From contig NZ_JAMOHV010000001.1 in NCBI RefSeq assembly GCF_024448505.1, forward strand, positions 372,001 through 436,000: DNA of 64,000 nt, read 5' to 3'. Source of the stretch: Stutzerimonas degradans. Lineage in GTDB: Bacteria; Pseudomonadota; Gammaproteobacteria; Pseudomonadales; Pseudomonadaceae. The position numbers and the translations under genes were made by a program. This document shows, one piece after another, positions 8,314 to 17,100 of this stretch (its first letter is position 1; every line of letters starts with the position of its first letter). The notes under the pieces were generated by a model, which worked only from the letters and a program-made list of their open reading frames with translations, was not told where the DNA came from and searched no databases.

Positions 8314-8562
8314 ATGCAAATCTCCAACAGTCTTCTTGGTGCTGGCCTGAGCGCCTACCAGGGCGCCCAGCAGCGAGTCGATCAGGCTGCCTCGGCGATC
8401 GCCACCGCCAGTCTGCCGACGGTCGACAGCTCCCAGGCGCTGACCGAGTTCAGCGAGCAGCTGATCGAGCTGAAGCTCGGCGAGCACAACGCCGCACTCG
8501 GCGCTCGTCTGATTCGCAGCGCCGATGAAGTACTCGGCACGCTGATCGATACCCAGGCCTGA
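8314..8562 (+). CDS. small protein resembling the two ends of flagellar rod/hook proteins
   Basis: 82 residues. A homologue sits in the same place in P. aeruginosa, between bioD and an acyl-CoA dehydrogenase, with no assigned function that I know. The N-terminal half (SLLGAGLSAYQGAQQRVDQAA, residues about 4-24) resembles the N-terminal helix of flagellar rod/hook proteins, which run like SLLGIALSGL-AAQQRLD-AANNIAN. The C-terminal half (EQLIELKLGEHNAALGARLI, then RSADEVLGTLID) resembles their C-terminal coiled-coil helix (...AYEANAKVIRTADEMLGTLL). The large middle domain of such proteins is absent. No signal peptide or membrane segment. The start ATG at 8314 follows GGAG at about 8 bases. Role unknown. 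Confidence 0.75.
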   Translation: MQISNSLLGAGLSAYQGAQQRVDQAASAIATASLPTVDSSQALTEFSEQLIELKLGEHNAALGARLIRSADEVLGTLIDTQA

Positions 8563-8569
8563 TTCCGCG

Positions 8570-8592
8570 CGGCCCGCCGGCCGTGTCGTTTT
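8570..8592 (+). terminator. weak candidate terminator after the bio operon and mini-protein
   Basis: CGGCC, loop CGCC, GGCCG, then TGTCGTTTTATCC. The stem is only 5 bp and the T run is short, so termination may be partial. Confidence 0.3.
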
Positions 8593-8753
8593 ATCCTCTT
8601 CTTGTTTCTTCTGGCGCGGCTGATTTCACCGCCGAGCCCGCCCCTGCGCGCGCGTCGCGACTGCCGCCGCAACTGTCCGTTTCGTCCCTCTGCACGCGTT
8701 GCGGCATCGCCTAGCATGAATTGCCGGCCGATGAGCGGCTGCTTTGCACCGGC

Positions 8754-8782
8754 TTGACATCGCCTGGGTCGAAACGTATGTT
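8754..8782 (+). promoter_or_regulatory. sigma-70 promoter of the first acyl-CoA dehydrogenase
   Basis: Perfect -35 TTGACA (8754-8759), 17-base spacer, -10 TATGTT (8777-8782). The hexamers and spacing make this one of the best-looking promoters in the window. The -10 lies within the first of two PsrA-type operators. The 5' leader would be about 100 bases to the ATG at 8892. Confidence 0.7.
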
Positions 8783-8797
8783 TCAAACGCCTGTTTG
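8771..8797 (+). promoter_or_regulatory. two adjoining PsrA-type operators
   Basis: GAAACGTATGTTTC (8771-8784) and CAAACGCCTGTTTG (8784-8797) both match the PsrA consensus (G/C)AAAC-N2-4-GTTT(G/C) with 4-base centres, and share one base. PsrA is the TetR-family fatty-acid-responsive repressor of beta-oxidation genes in Pseudomonas, released by long-chain fatty acids, and the P. aeruginosa acyl-CoA dehydrogenase at this locus is, as I recall, a known PsrA target. The first site covers the -10 and the second the transcription start. Confidence 0.72.
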
Positions 8798-8891
8798 ACT
8801 CTCCGCGCCTGCGATCGGCGGCCGGAATCGAATCCGCGCGGTCGGCCGCTGCCGACCGCCGCAACCAGAACTCACCGCTGAGGTTTACGTT

Positions 8892-10697
8892 ATGCCCGAC
8901 TACAAGGCCCCCTTGCGCGATATCCGCTTCGTCCGCGACGAGCTGCTCGGTTACGAGGCGCACTACCAGAGCCTGCCGGGATGTGAAGACGCCACCCCGG
9001 ACATGGTCAATGCCATCCTCGAGGAAGGCGCGAAGTTCTGCGAGCAGGTGCTGGCTCCGTTGAACCGCGTCGGCGACATCGAAGGCTGTACCTGGAGCGA
9101 GTCCGGCGTGACCACTCCGACTGGCTTCAAGGAGGCCTACCAGCAGTTCGTCGAAGGCGGCTGGCCGAGCCTGGCCCATGACGTCGAGCACGGCGGTCAG
9201 GGTCTGCCCGAGTCGCTGGGCATGGCGATCAGCGAAATGGTCGGCGAGTCCAACTGGTCCTGGGGCATGTACCCGGGCCTGTCGCACGGCGCGATGAACA
9301 CCCTGCACGCCCACGGCACCAGCGAGCAGCAACAGACCTACCTGACCAAGCTGGTTTCCGGCCAGTGGACCGGCACCATGTGCCTGACCGAGCCGCACTG
9401 CGGTACCGATCTGGGCATGCTGCGCACCAAGGCCGAGCCGCAGGCTGACGGCAGCTACAAGGTCACCGGCACCAAAATCTTCATTTCCGCTGGCGAGCAT
9501 GACATGGCCGAGAACATCGTCCATATCGTGCTGGCCCGTCTGCCCGATGCACCGGAAGGCACCAAGGGCATTTCGCTGTTCATCGTGCCGAAGTTCCTGC
9601 CTACGGCCTCGGGTGAGGTTGGCGAACGCAACGGTGTTTCCTGCGGTTCCCTCGAGCACAAGATGGGCATCCACGGCAACGCCACCTGCGTGATGAACTT
9701 CGACGCGGCCACCGGCTTCCTGATCGGCCCGCCGAACAAGGGCCTGAACTGCATGTTCACCTTCATGAACACCGCCCGCCTGGGTACCGCGCTGCAGGGC
9801 CTGGCCCATGCGGAAGTCGGCTTCCAGGGCGGTATCGCTTATGCCCGCGAGCGACTGCAGATGCGTTCGCTGACCGGCCCGAAGGCGCCGGAGAAAGCTG
9901 CCGACCCGATCATCGTGCATCCAGACGTACGTCGCATGCTGCTGACCATGAAGGCCTTCGCGGAGGGTAACCGCGCGATGCTGTACTTCGCCGCCAAGCA
10001 GGTGGACATCGTTCAGCGCAGCCAGGACGAGGAGCAGAAGAAAGCCGCCGATTCCCTGCTGGCCTTCCTCACCCCGATCGCCAAGGCGTTCATGACCGAA
10101 GTGGGTTTCGAGGCCGCCAACCACGGCGTGCAGATCTACGGTGGCCACGGCTTCATCGCCGAATGGGGCATGGAGCAGAACGTGCGTGACAGCCGTATCT
10201 CCTGCCTGTACGAAGGCACCACCGGCGTGCAGGCACTCGATCTGCTGGGCCGCAAGGTGCTGATGACCCAGGGCGAGGCGCTCAAGGGCTTCACCAAGAT
10301 CGTGCACAAGTTCTGCCAGGCCAACGAAGGCAACGACGCGGTCAAGGAATTCGTCGAGCCGCTGGGCAAGCTGAACAAGGAGTGGGGCGAACTGACCATG
10401 AAGGTCGGTATGGCCGCCATGAAGAACCGCGAAGAAGTCGGCGCCGCATCGGTGGACTACCTGATGTACTCCGGCTACGCCTGCCTGGCCTACTTCTGGG
10501 CCGACATGGCGCGACTGGCTGCCGAGAAACTGGCTGCCGGCACCGAGGAGCAGGCTTTCTACAAGGCCAAGCTGCAGACCGCGCGCTTCTACTTCGCTCG
10601 CATCCTGCCGCGCACCCGCATGCATGTGGAAGCCATGCTGTCCGGTGCCGACAATCTGATGGACATGGCCGAAGAAGACTTCGCGCTCGGCTACTGA
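8892..10697 (+). CDS. acyl-CoA dehydrogenase (long, FadE-type subfamily), first of a pair
   Basis: 601 residues, cytoplasmic or membrane-associated FAD enzyme that catalyses the first beta-oxidation step, acyl-CoA to trans-2-enoyl-Co[19 protein letters not shown] (about 161-178) is the flavin/acyl-CoA binding motif, and the catalytic base is E441 in [19 protein letters not shown]. The family of about 600 residues has an extra C-terminal helical domain compared with the 380-residue short form. Preceded by a strong promoter with two PsrA-type operators, so likely induced by fatty acids; followed by a good terminator, so transcribed alone. A close paralogue follows at once. Confidence 0.92.
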   Translation: MPDYKAPLRDIRFVRDELLGYEAHYQSLPGCEDATPDMVNAILEEGAKFCEQVLAPLNRVGDIEGCTWSESGVTTPTGFKEAYQQFVEGGWPSLAHDVEHGGQGLPESLGMAISEMVGESNWSWGMYPGLSHGAMNTLHAHGTSEQQQTYLTKLVSGQWTGTMCLTEPHCGTDLGMLRTKAEPQADGSYKVTGTKIFISAGEHDMAENIVHIVLARLPDAPEGTKGISLFIVPKFLPTASGEVGERNGVSCGSLEHKMGIHGNATCVMNFDAATGFLIGPPNKGLNCMFTFMNTARLGTALQGLAHAEVGFQGGIAYARERLQMRSLTGPKAPEKAADPIIVHPDVRRMLLTMKAFAEGNRAMLYFAAKQVDIVQRSQDEEQKKAADSLLAFLTPIAKAFMTEVGFEAANHGVQIYGGHGFIAEWGMEQNVRDSRISCLYEGTTGVQALDLLGRKVLMTQGEALKGFTKIVHKFCQANEGNDAVKEFVEPLGKLNKEWGELTMKVGMAAMKNREEVGAASVDYLMYSGYACLAYFWADMARLAAEKLAAGTEEQAFYKAKLQTARFYFARILPRTRMHVEAMLSGADNLMDMAEEDFALGY

Positions 10698-10714
10698 TCG
10701 TCCGTGCTGCACCC

Positions 10715-10748
10715 GAAAGCCGCTGCTCCTGCAGCGGCTTTCTGCATT
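10715..10748 (+). terminator. rho-independent terminator between the two acyl-CoA dehydrogenase genes
   Basis: GAAAGCCGCTGC, loop TCCT, GCAGCGGCTTTC: a 12-bp perfect stem starting 17 bases past the stop codon. The T tract is built into the descending arm (GGCTTTCTGC), so it is not a long U run but the stem is strong. Confidence 0.75.
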
Positions 10749-10895
10749 CTGGAGCCCGAAAAAGGGTATTTCGAATGTGACCAGCCAAAACTTATCGGTC
10801 ACTAAAAGACGCTTAGTCCGGCATTCGTTATTGGTTTAGACTCGCTGGAAACGGCCCGCCGAGGCCGCCAAACCGTGTCTTGCGAGGATTTGCAC

Positions 10896-12668
10896 ATGGC
10901 TGATTACCAAGCGCCGCTGCGCGATATGCGTTTCGTCCTGAATGAAGTCTTCGAGGCGCCGAAGCTCTGGCAGACCCTGCCGGTGCTGGCCGAGGCGGTG
11001 GATGCCGAGACGGCTGAGGCCATTCTCGAAGAAGCCGGCAAGATTACCGCCGGTACCATCGCCCCGCTGAACCGCAGCGGCGACGAGGAAGGCTGCCGCT
11101 GGGACGCCGGGCAGGTCAGCACGCCGGCGGGCTACCCCGAGGCCTATCGCCTGTACGCCGAGGGCGGCTGGGTCGGAGTTGGCGGTGATCCGGCCTACGG
11201 CGGCATGGGCATGCCCAAGGTCATCTCGGCGCAGGTGGAGGAGATGATGAACTCCGCAAGCCTGGCTTTCGGTCTGTACCCGATGCTGACGTCCGGCGCC
11301 TGCCTGTCGATTCACGCGCATGCCAGCGAGGCGCTGAAGCAGAAGTATCTGCCGAACATGTATAGCGGCGTCTGGGCCGGCTCCATGTGTCTGACCGAGC
11401 CGCACGCCGGAACCGATCTGGGCATGATCCGCACGCGCGCCGAGCCGCAGGCCGACGGCAGCTACAAGGTCAGTGGCACGAAGATTTTCATCACCGGCGG
11501 TGAGCACGACCTGACTGAGAACATCATCCATCTGGTGCTGGCCAAACTGCCGGACGCGCCGGCCGGTTCGCGCGGTATCTCGCTGTTCCTGGTGCCCAAG
11601 GTGCTGGTCAACGAGGACGGCTCGCTGGGGACGCGCAACGCCGTGTCCTGTGGTTCCATCGAGCACAAAATGGGTATCCAGGCCTCGGCCACCTGCGTGA
11701 TGAACTTCGACGGTGCCACCGGCTGGATGGTCGGCGAGCCGAACAAAGGCCTGGCGGCGATGTTCACCATGATGAACTACGAGCGTCTGGGCGTCGGCAT
11801 CCAGGGCCTGGCCACCGGCGAGCGCTCCTACCAGAGCGCTATCGACTACGCCCGCGAGCGCATCCAGAGCCGCGCACCGAGCGGTCCGGTGGCGCAGGAC
11901 AAGGCGGCCGACCCGATCATCGTGCATCCGGACGTGCGCCGGATGCTGCTGACCATGAAAGCGTTGAACGAAGGTGGCCGCGCATTCTCCAGCTACGTGG
12001 CGCTGCAGCTGGATATCGCCAAGTTCAGCGATGATGCCGAAGCACGCCAGCGTGCCGATGCGCAGGTCGCCCTGCTGACGCCGGTAGCCAAAGCCTTCCT
12101 CACGGATATGGGCCTGGAGGCCACCGTGCATGGCCAGCAGGTGTTCGGCGGTCACGGCTTCATCCGCGAATGGGGGCAGGAGCAGCTGGTGCGAGACTGC
12201 CGCATCACGCAGATCTACGAAGGCACCAACGGCATTCAGGCGCTCGATCTGGTCGGCCGCAAGGTGGTGGGCAGCGGTGGCGAGCTGTACCGCAACTTTG
12301 CCGACGAGGTGCGTGGTTTCATTGCTTCTGCCGGGCAGGAACTGGCCGAGTTCGTCGAGCCGCTGCAGGCCGCGCTGGACAATCTGGACGACTTGACCGC
12401 CTGGGTGCTGGAGCAGGCCAAGCAGAATCCGAACGAAATCGGCGCAGCCTCGGTGGAATACCTGCACGTGTTCGGCTACACCGCCTACGCCTACATGTGG
12501 GCGATGATGGCGCGCGCGGCGCTGGGCAAGGACGAAGTCTTCTACCGCAGCAAGCTTGGCACCGCGCGTTTCTTCTTCGCCCGTCTGCTGCCACGCATCC
12601 ATTCGCTGACCGCCTCGGTACGCGCCGGCAGCGATTCGCTGTACCTGCTGGCGGCCGAGGAGTTCTGA
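10896..12668 (+). CDS. acyl-CoA dehydrogenase (long, FadE-type subfamily), second of a pair
   Basis: 590 residues, a paralogue of the preceding gene: the N-terminus MADYQAPLRDMRFVLNEV mirrors [18 protein letters not shown], and the same motifs recur (CLTEPHAGTDLGMIRTRA; catalytic E442 in QIYEGTNGIQALDL). Start chosen at the ATG 10896, which has GAGGA 8 bases upstream; an in-frame ATG-like codon at 10875 lacks a ribosome site. Unlike the first gene its upstream region holds no PsrA-type palindrome, and only a poor promoter-like pair (TTAGTC at 10813, TTAGAC at 10836), so the two copies are probably regulated differently and may differ in chain-length preference. Confidence 0.91.
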   Translation: MADYQAPLRDMRFVLNEVFEAPKLWQTLPVLAEAVDAETAEAILEEAGKITAGTIAPLNRSGDEEGCRWDAGQVSTPAGYPEAYRLYAEGGWVGVGGDPAYGGMGMPKVISAQVEEMMNSASLAFGLYPMLTSGACLSIHAHASEALKQKYLPNMYSGVWAGSMCLTEPHAGTDLGMIRTRAEPQADGSYKVSGTKIFITGGEHDLTENIIHLVLAKLPDAPAGSRGISLFLVPKVLVNEDGSLGTRNAVSCGSIEHKMGIQASATCVMNFDGATGWMVGEPNKGLAAMFTMMNYERLGVGIQGLATGERSYQSAIDYARERIQSRAPSGPVAQDKAADPIIVHPDVRRMLLTMKALNEGGRAFSSYVALQLDIAKFSDDAEARQRADAQVALLTPVAKAFLTDMGLEATVHGQQVFGGHGFIREWGQEQLVRDCRITQIYEGTNGIQALDLVGRKVVGSGGELYRNFADEVRGFIASAGQELAEFVEPLQAALDNLDDLTAWVLEQAKQNPNEIGAASVEYLHVFGYTAYAYMWAMMARAALGKDEVFYRSKLGTARFFFARLLPRIHSLTASVRAGSDSLYLLAAEEF

Positions 12669-12758
12669 GCACCGGCTTAATCTGGCGGCGTAATGAAATT
12701 AATCGGCCATGTGCGTGGAACGTTTGCGCCACTACTCCGGTCCTAGAAAGCACGTCGC

Positions 12759-12817
12759 TGTAAGCAATCACCTACAAAGCGGATCAAGGATGACTTGCTT
12801 GTAGGAAATTGCTTACA
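12759..12817 (+). promoter_or_regulatory. two GacA upstream activating boxes in a nested palindrome
   Basis: Box 1 TGTAAG-N6-CCTACA (12759-12776) and box 2 TGTAGG-N6-CTTACA (12800-12817) each match the GacA consensus TGTAAG-N6-CTTACA with a single changed base. The pair forms a nested inverted repeat: CTGTAAGCAAT (12758-12768) with ATTGCTTACAG (12808-12818), and CCTACAA (12771-12777) with TTGTAGG (12799-12805). Box 2 is centred about 65 bases before the likely RNA start, the normal distance for rsm genes. Confidence 0.72.
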
Positions 12818-12862
12818 GCGCGTGATGTAAGATGGCTACTACTGCCTCGGCGAGGCGGTCAG

Positions 12863-12868
12863 TACTCT
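12863..12868 (+). promoter_or_regulatory. candidate -10 element of the Rsm-type RNA gene
   Basis: TACTCT at 12863-12868 with no recognisable -35 (TACTGC at 12840), as expected for an activator-dependent promoter. It would start transcription near 12873-12876. Confidence 0.4.
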
Positions 12869-12873
12869 TCTGC

Positions 12874-13004
12874 ACTCGGACCTCGGCGCAAGGTAGCGCA
12901 ATCGAAAAGAAGGACGAGAAAGGAGTGGCGCCAGGATGGCGCACGATCACGGATGTCAGGATTCACAGTCTGCAAAGCCCCGCCTTGGCGGGGTTTTTCT
13001 TTTT
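12874..13004 (+). ncRNA. Rsm-type small RNA (RsmX/Y/Z class), RsmA/CsrA-sequestering
   Basis: About 130 bases, the size of RsmY/RsmZ. These RNAs are made when GacS/GacA is active and titrate the translational repressor RsmA through GGA motifs. Six GGA motifs are visible, at 12878, 12912, 12922, 12934, 12951 and 12959. One is displayed in the ideal RsmA-binding context: stem GCGCC/GGCGC with loop AGGAT (12928-12942). A second hairpin is GCGC-AAGGTA-GCGC (12886-12899). The RNA ends in the terminator at 12974-13005. Upstream are two GacA boxes at the correct distance. No open frame of note overlaps it. RsmY is the most likely member, since I recall rsmY next to an acyl-CoA dehydrogenase gene in other Pseudomonas, but the exact name is not proven. 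Confidence 0.8.
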
Positions 13005-13005
13005 G
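12974..13005 (+). terminator. rho-independent terminator of the Rsm-type RNA
   Basis: AAAG, stem CCCCGCC/GGCGGGG with a two-base TT loop, then TTTTTCTTTTT. A strong intrinsic terminator of the style that ends known rsm RNAs. It lies 25-55 bases past the stop of the convergent msrA. Confidence 0.9.
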
Positions 13006-13029
13006 CGCGCAACATAATCTGCGCCGGCA

Positions 13030-13677
<648 letters not shown>

Positions 13678-13771
13678 GGTGACAACCTCGGCCGGAGCGA
13701 AAGACATCAGTCAGGCTACCGGAGGTCGGCGGTGTCTTGAAGCGTTAGTCGCCGTCCGGTCGCCGCGGCGT

Positions 13772-16435
13772 TCAGGCCCAGTGTGGATAGCGCCGCAAGG
13801 CTTCGAGCAGGCGGGACGACGGGATCGGCTTGTCGAACAGATAGCCTTGGCCGATATCGCAGCGCTGGCGGCGCAGGAAGGCCAGCTGGGCGGGGCTCTC
13901 GATGCCCTCGGCGACGACTTTCAGACGCAGGTTGCGCGCCATCGCGATCACCGCCGAGGTGATCTCCATGTCGTCTTGGTTGTCGGGAATGTCCTTGATG
14001 AAGCTGCGATCGATCTTGATCACGTCGATGGGGAATTTCTTCAGGTAGCTGAGCGACGAGTAGCCGGTACCGAAATCATCCATCGCCAGTGTCACGCCTA
14101 GCGCCTTGAGCCCGAGCAGCTGCTGGCGAGTCTGTTCGGTGGCATCGAGCAGCAGGCCTTCGGTCAGCTCCAGCTCCAGCTGCGCGGCCGGCAGTTGTTC
14201 CTCGCGCAGGGTGGCGGCCAGGGAGGCAATCAGCTCGGGGTCGGAGAACTGCTTGGGCGACAGGTTGATCGCCACCTGCGGCCGGCCCAGCCCCAGCGCG
14301 GACAGCCGCACGCCCATGCGACAGGCTTCGCGGGCGATCCATTTGCCGATCGGGATGATCAGCCCGGTTTCCTCGGCCACGCTGATAAACTGGTCCGGGC
14401 TGATCATGCCGCGGGTCGGGTGATTCCAGCGCAGCAGTGCCTCGACGCCTTGCAAGCGCCCCGAGCGCAGGCAGAGCTTGGGCTGGTAGAACAGCTCCAG
14501 CTCGTCGTGGGTGAGCGCACGGCGCAGGTTGTTTTCGACGAACAGCTTGTTGTTGGCCTCGGTGTGCAGCGCGTCGGTGAACACCTGGAGCTGGTTCTTG
14601 CCGTTGGCCTTGGCCTTGTGCAGCGCCTGGCCGGCATGCTTCATCAGCGTCTCCGGGTCGTTGCCGTGCAGCGGCGCGCAGGCCAGGCCGATCGAGCCGC
14701 TGACGCTGATCAGCTGCTTGTCGACGAACAGTGGTTTGTCGAGCGTGCGCAGGACCTGCTGCGCCAGGCGCTGGCCGGCTTCGAGGTCCATGTCGTCGAG
14801 CAGCAGGGCGAATTCGTTGCTGGCGAAGCGCGCCAGCACACCATCGCGACTGAGGCCGTTGCGCAGGCGCTGCGCGAGGCTGGTCAGCAGCCGGTCGCCG
14901 GTCTGATGCCCGAGGGTGTCGTTGATCCGCTTGAAATTGTCGATGTCCACCAGCAACAGGCACAGCTGGGGCGTGCGGTTGCCGGCGAAGCGCTCTTCCA
15001 GGCTGCGGATGAAGTACGGGCGGTTGCCCAGGCTGGTCAGGTTGTCGGTGTAGGCCAGGCGCTCGATGTGCTGCTGCACCAGCTTGCTCTGGGTGACGTC
15101 CTCGTAGATGCCGATGTAGTGCGTCAGCTCGCCGGCATCGTTGAGCACCTTGGAGATCGACAGCTGGCCCCAGTACGGCTCCAGGTTCTTGCGTCGGCTG
15201 CGGAATTCGCCTTGCCAGCTATTGCCATGCGCCAGCGAGGAGGCCGTGTCCGAGAGCAGCGCACCGAGGTTCTCCAGACTGGTTAGGTCAGTCAGCAGCT
15301 GGCCGCGCACCTCTTCGGCGGAGAACTGGGTGATCGCGCTGAAACTCGGGTTGACGTATTCCACCCGGCCCTCGCGATCGACCAGGATGAAGGCGCTGGC
15401 GCTCTGTTCCACCGCACGCTGGAACAGGTGCAGCATGTGGGTCGCGCTGACGCGCTGCTGGTTGGCCAGGACCTGCGCGTACTGGTCGGCGAGTTCGCCG
15501 GCGAACGCCACCTCGTCAGGCTGCCAGCGGCGCGGCGGGCCGTCGTGCTGTAGGCAGAGCAGGCCGACCATCTCGCCGCCGATACGGATCGTTGCGCTGA
15601 GGATCGAGCTGATTCCGCGTGGAATCAGCAGATTTTGCGCCAGCTCATGCGTGCGCGAGTCGTGCACGACGTCGCTGACATCGAGGGTGCGACTGCTGTG
15701 CAGCGTTTCGAGGTACTGCGGATACGGGGCCAGATCGACCACGGCGGGGTACTCGTAACCGTCGTCGTCACGGCGGAAGGCGGCGACCGCCTCCAGTTGC
15801 GTGCCGTTGAGCCGCCAGATGGCGGCCCGGCAGACCTCGTAGGCCTCGCAGGCGGCCTGGGTGATGAGTTCGGCGGCTTCGAGCTGCGGGTTGTCGGAGG
15901 CGTAGCGGTGACGGGCCAGGCGCACGATCAGCTGCTGCTGCGCGCGCGAGCGCACCAGCTGTTCCAGCTGTTCGTCGCGTGCCGGCGGGTCGAGCATGGT
16001 GTGCATGCCGGAGGTGGCGCCATTGAGCGGCGCGGCGGCGGCCGGTTTGCCGACGATCAGGTAGCCGACCAGCAGTTCGCGTCCGTACTTGCGGCAGCGC
16101 TCGCCCACTTCGGTCAGCGTGAGCGTGCCGCGCGGAGTGTGCAGCTGGTATTCGACGCAATAGTGCGGCTGGTTCAGGAGCTGCTGCTGGATATCGTCGT
16201 GCAGCTGGTGCCGGGCGTACGGCTCCATCAGGCTCGCGTAGGGCGAGTCGATCAGCGAGCACAGCTCGTTGGCCGCCACGTCGAAGTGGCGCTCGCAGGC
16301 AGGATCCAGATAGAGCAGCAGCCAGCTGGCCTCGTTCAGACGCTCGAAACGCAGCATTCCAAGCCGGGAAGGCACTGGCAACTGCATCACAACCTCGGGC
16401 GCCAGACGGCTGGCGGCATCGGGATGTATTTTCAT
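13772..16435 (-). CDS. dipA: c-di-GMP phosphodiesterase DipA (PAS-GAF-PAS-GGDEF-EAL)
   Basis: 887 residues. Domains in order: N-terminal PAS-like region (1-130), GAF (about 160-315), PAS (about 335-450), GGDEF (about 460-620), EAL (about 635-880). The GGDEF signature is degenerate (RFASNEF), so cyclase activity is unlikely. The EAL domain looks complete: EALLRWNHP, an asparagine in VAINLSPKQF, ELTEGLLL, DDFGTGYSSLSYLKKFPID and KVVAEGIES. No membrane segment, so cytoplasmic. P. aeruginosa DipA, between msrA and aceF, has the same architecture and the same ASNEF variant; it lowers c-di-GMP and is needed for biofilm dispersion. Predicted function here: c-di-GMP hydrolysis, with GGDEF as a GTP-sensing or regulatory domain. 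Confidence 0.9.
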   Translation of the reverse strand: MKIHPDAASRLAPEVVMQLPVPSRLGMLRFERLNEASWLLLYLDPACERHFDVAANELCSLIDSPYASLMEPYARHQLHDDIQQQLLNQPHYCVEYQLHTPRGTLTLTEVGERCRKYGRELLVGYLIVGKPAAAAPLNGATSGMHTMLDPPARDEQLEQLVRSRAQQQLIVRLARHRYASDNPQLEAAELITQAACEAYEVCRAAIWRLNGTQLEAVAAFRRDDDGYEYPAVVDLAPYPQYLETLHSSRTLDVSDVVHDSRTHELAQNLLIPRGISSILSATIRIGGEMVGLLCLQHDGPPRRWQPDEVAFAGELADQYAQVLANQQRVSATHMLHLFQRAVEQSASAFILVDREGRVEYVNPSFSAITQFSAEEVRGQLLTDLTSLENLGALLSDTASSLAHGNSWQGEFRSRRKNLEPYWGQLSISKVLNDAGELTHYIGIYEDVTQSKLVQQHIERLAYTDNLTSLGNRPYFIRSLEERFAGNRTPQLCLLLVDIDNFKRINDTLGHQTGDRLLTSLAQRLRNGLSRDGVLARFASNEFALLLDDMDLEAGQRLAQQVLRTLDKPLFVDKQLISVSGSIGLACAPLHGNDPETLMKHAGQALHKAKANGKNQLQVFTDALHTEANNKLFVENNLRRALTHDELELFYQPKLCLRSGRLQGVEALLRWNHPTRGMISPDQFISVAEETGLIIPIGKWIAREACRMGVRLSALGLGRPQVAINLSPKQFSDPELIASLAATLREEQLPAAQLELELTEGLLLDATEQTRQQLLGLKALGVTLAMDDFGTGYSSLSYLKKFPIDVIKIDRSFIKDIPDNQDDMEITSAVIAMARNLRLKVVAEGIESPAQLAFLRRQRCDIGQGYLFDKPIPSSRLLEALRRYPHWA

Positions 16436-16545
16436 CGAGCGCTTGGCTTCCAGTATGCTGGCCGGACCGGCTGGTTGCGCTGTTGCACTGCTACAGCGGA
16501 CTTCAAGGATGGCGAAATAATATTAACTTCGGGCAAGGGTGCATC

Positions 16546-17073
16546 ATGCGACAGAGGCTGACAAGTCGGTGGTTGAAGTTATTGGCGGCGTCGATCTGCA
16601 GCTATGTCGCCCTGCACTCACACGCCGCCGATCAGGCGCAATTCAGTGGTGGCGAAGCCGAGCACTACCTCTCGGAATTGAAGTCTCGCTACGGTCTTGC
16701 CGGTGAGCGCGAAGCGCTGCTGGCGCATGGTAACGGCCTGCTGGACCGCTACGCGTTGCGGGTCGCCTATCAGGTCGGTGTCGCCAATCCGCAGGATCTC
16801 AGCTATCGCCTGAGCATCGGCAAATCCGGCGAACTGCAGGTTCGCGAAGAAGTGCGTGGCCCGGGCAACGGCATCGCGGTACACAATCGCAATCTGTCGG
16901 TGTTCGGTCTCGATCCCTATCTGAGCTACCGCTGTCCGCCGCAGGGGCTGGTGTGCATCATCGACAGTCCCGCCGACGGCACGCCGCTGGTCACCATCCT
17001 GCGCGATCCCGCGGGTGCCGAAGAGCTGGCCAAGGCCTTGTCGTTCCTCATCCGCAATCTGCAGAAGGGCTAG
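16546..17073 (+). CDS. small exported protein of unknown function
   Basis: 175 residues. The first 27 residues form a signal peptide: a basic start (MRQRLTSRWLK), a hydrophobic core (LLAASICSYVAL) and a cleavage site after HSHA. The mature part has a helical, charged N-terminal section, then a predicted beta-rich region (RVAYQVGVANPQDLSYRLSIG) and two cysteines spaced C-x6-C (RCPPQGLVC, about residues 130-137) that could form a disulfide in the periplasm. No domain recognised. ATG at 16546 follows CAAGGG. Divergent from dipA across 110 bp and convergent with aceF, from which it is separated by a bidirectional terminator. Confidence 0.75.
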   Translation: MRQRLTSRWLKLLAASICSYVALHSHAADQAQFSGGEAEHYLSELKSRYGLAGEREALLAHGNGLLDRYALRVAYQVGVANPQDLSYRLSIGKSGELQVREEVRGPGNGIAVHNRNLSVFGLDPYLSYRCPPQGLVCIIDSPADGTPLVTILRDPAGAEELAKALSFLIRNLQKG

Positions 17074-17100
17074 CGGCGGCAGAGCCATCGGACGGCAAAC

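Noticed and set aside
10813..10841. Promoter for the second acyl-CoA dehydrogenase (TTAGTC, 17 bases, TTAGAC)
   Set aside because: Both hexamers are poor; the region must hold some promoter because of the upstream terminator, but I cannot place it.
8382..12602. Minus-strand frames of 806 and 588 codons over the two acyl-CoA dehydrogenases
   Set aside because: Antisense shadows of both dehydrogenases; they resemble each other only because the real genes are paralogues.
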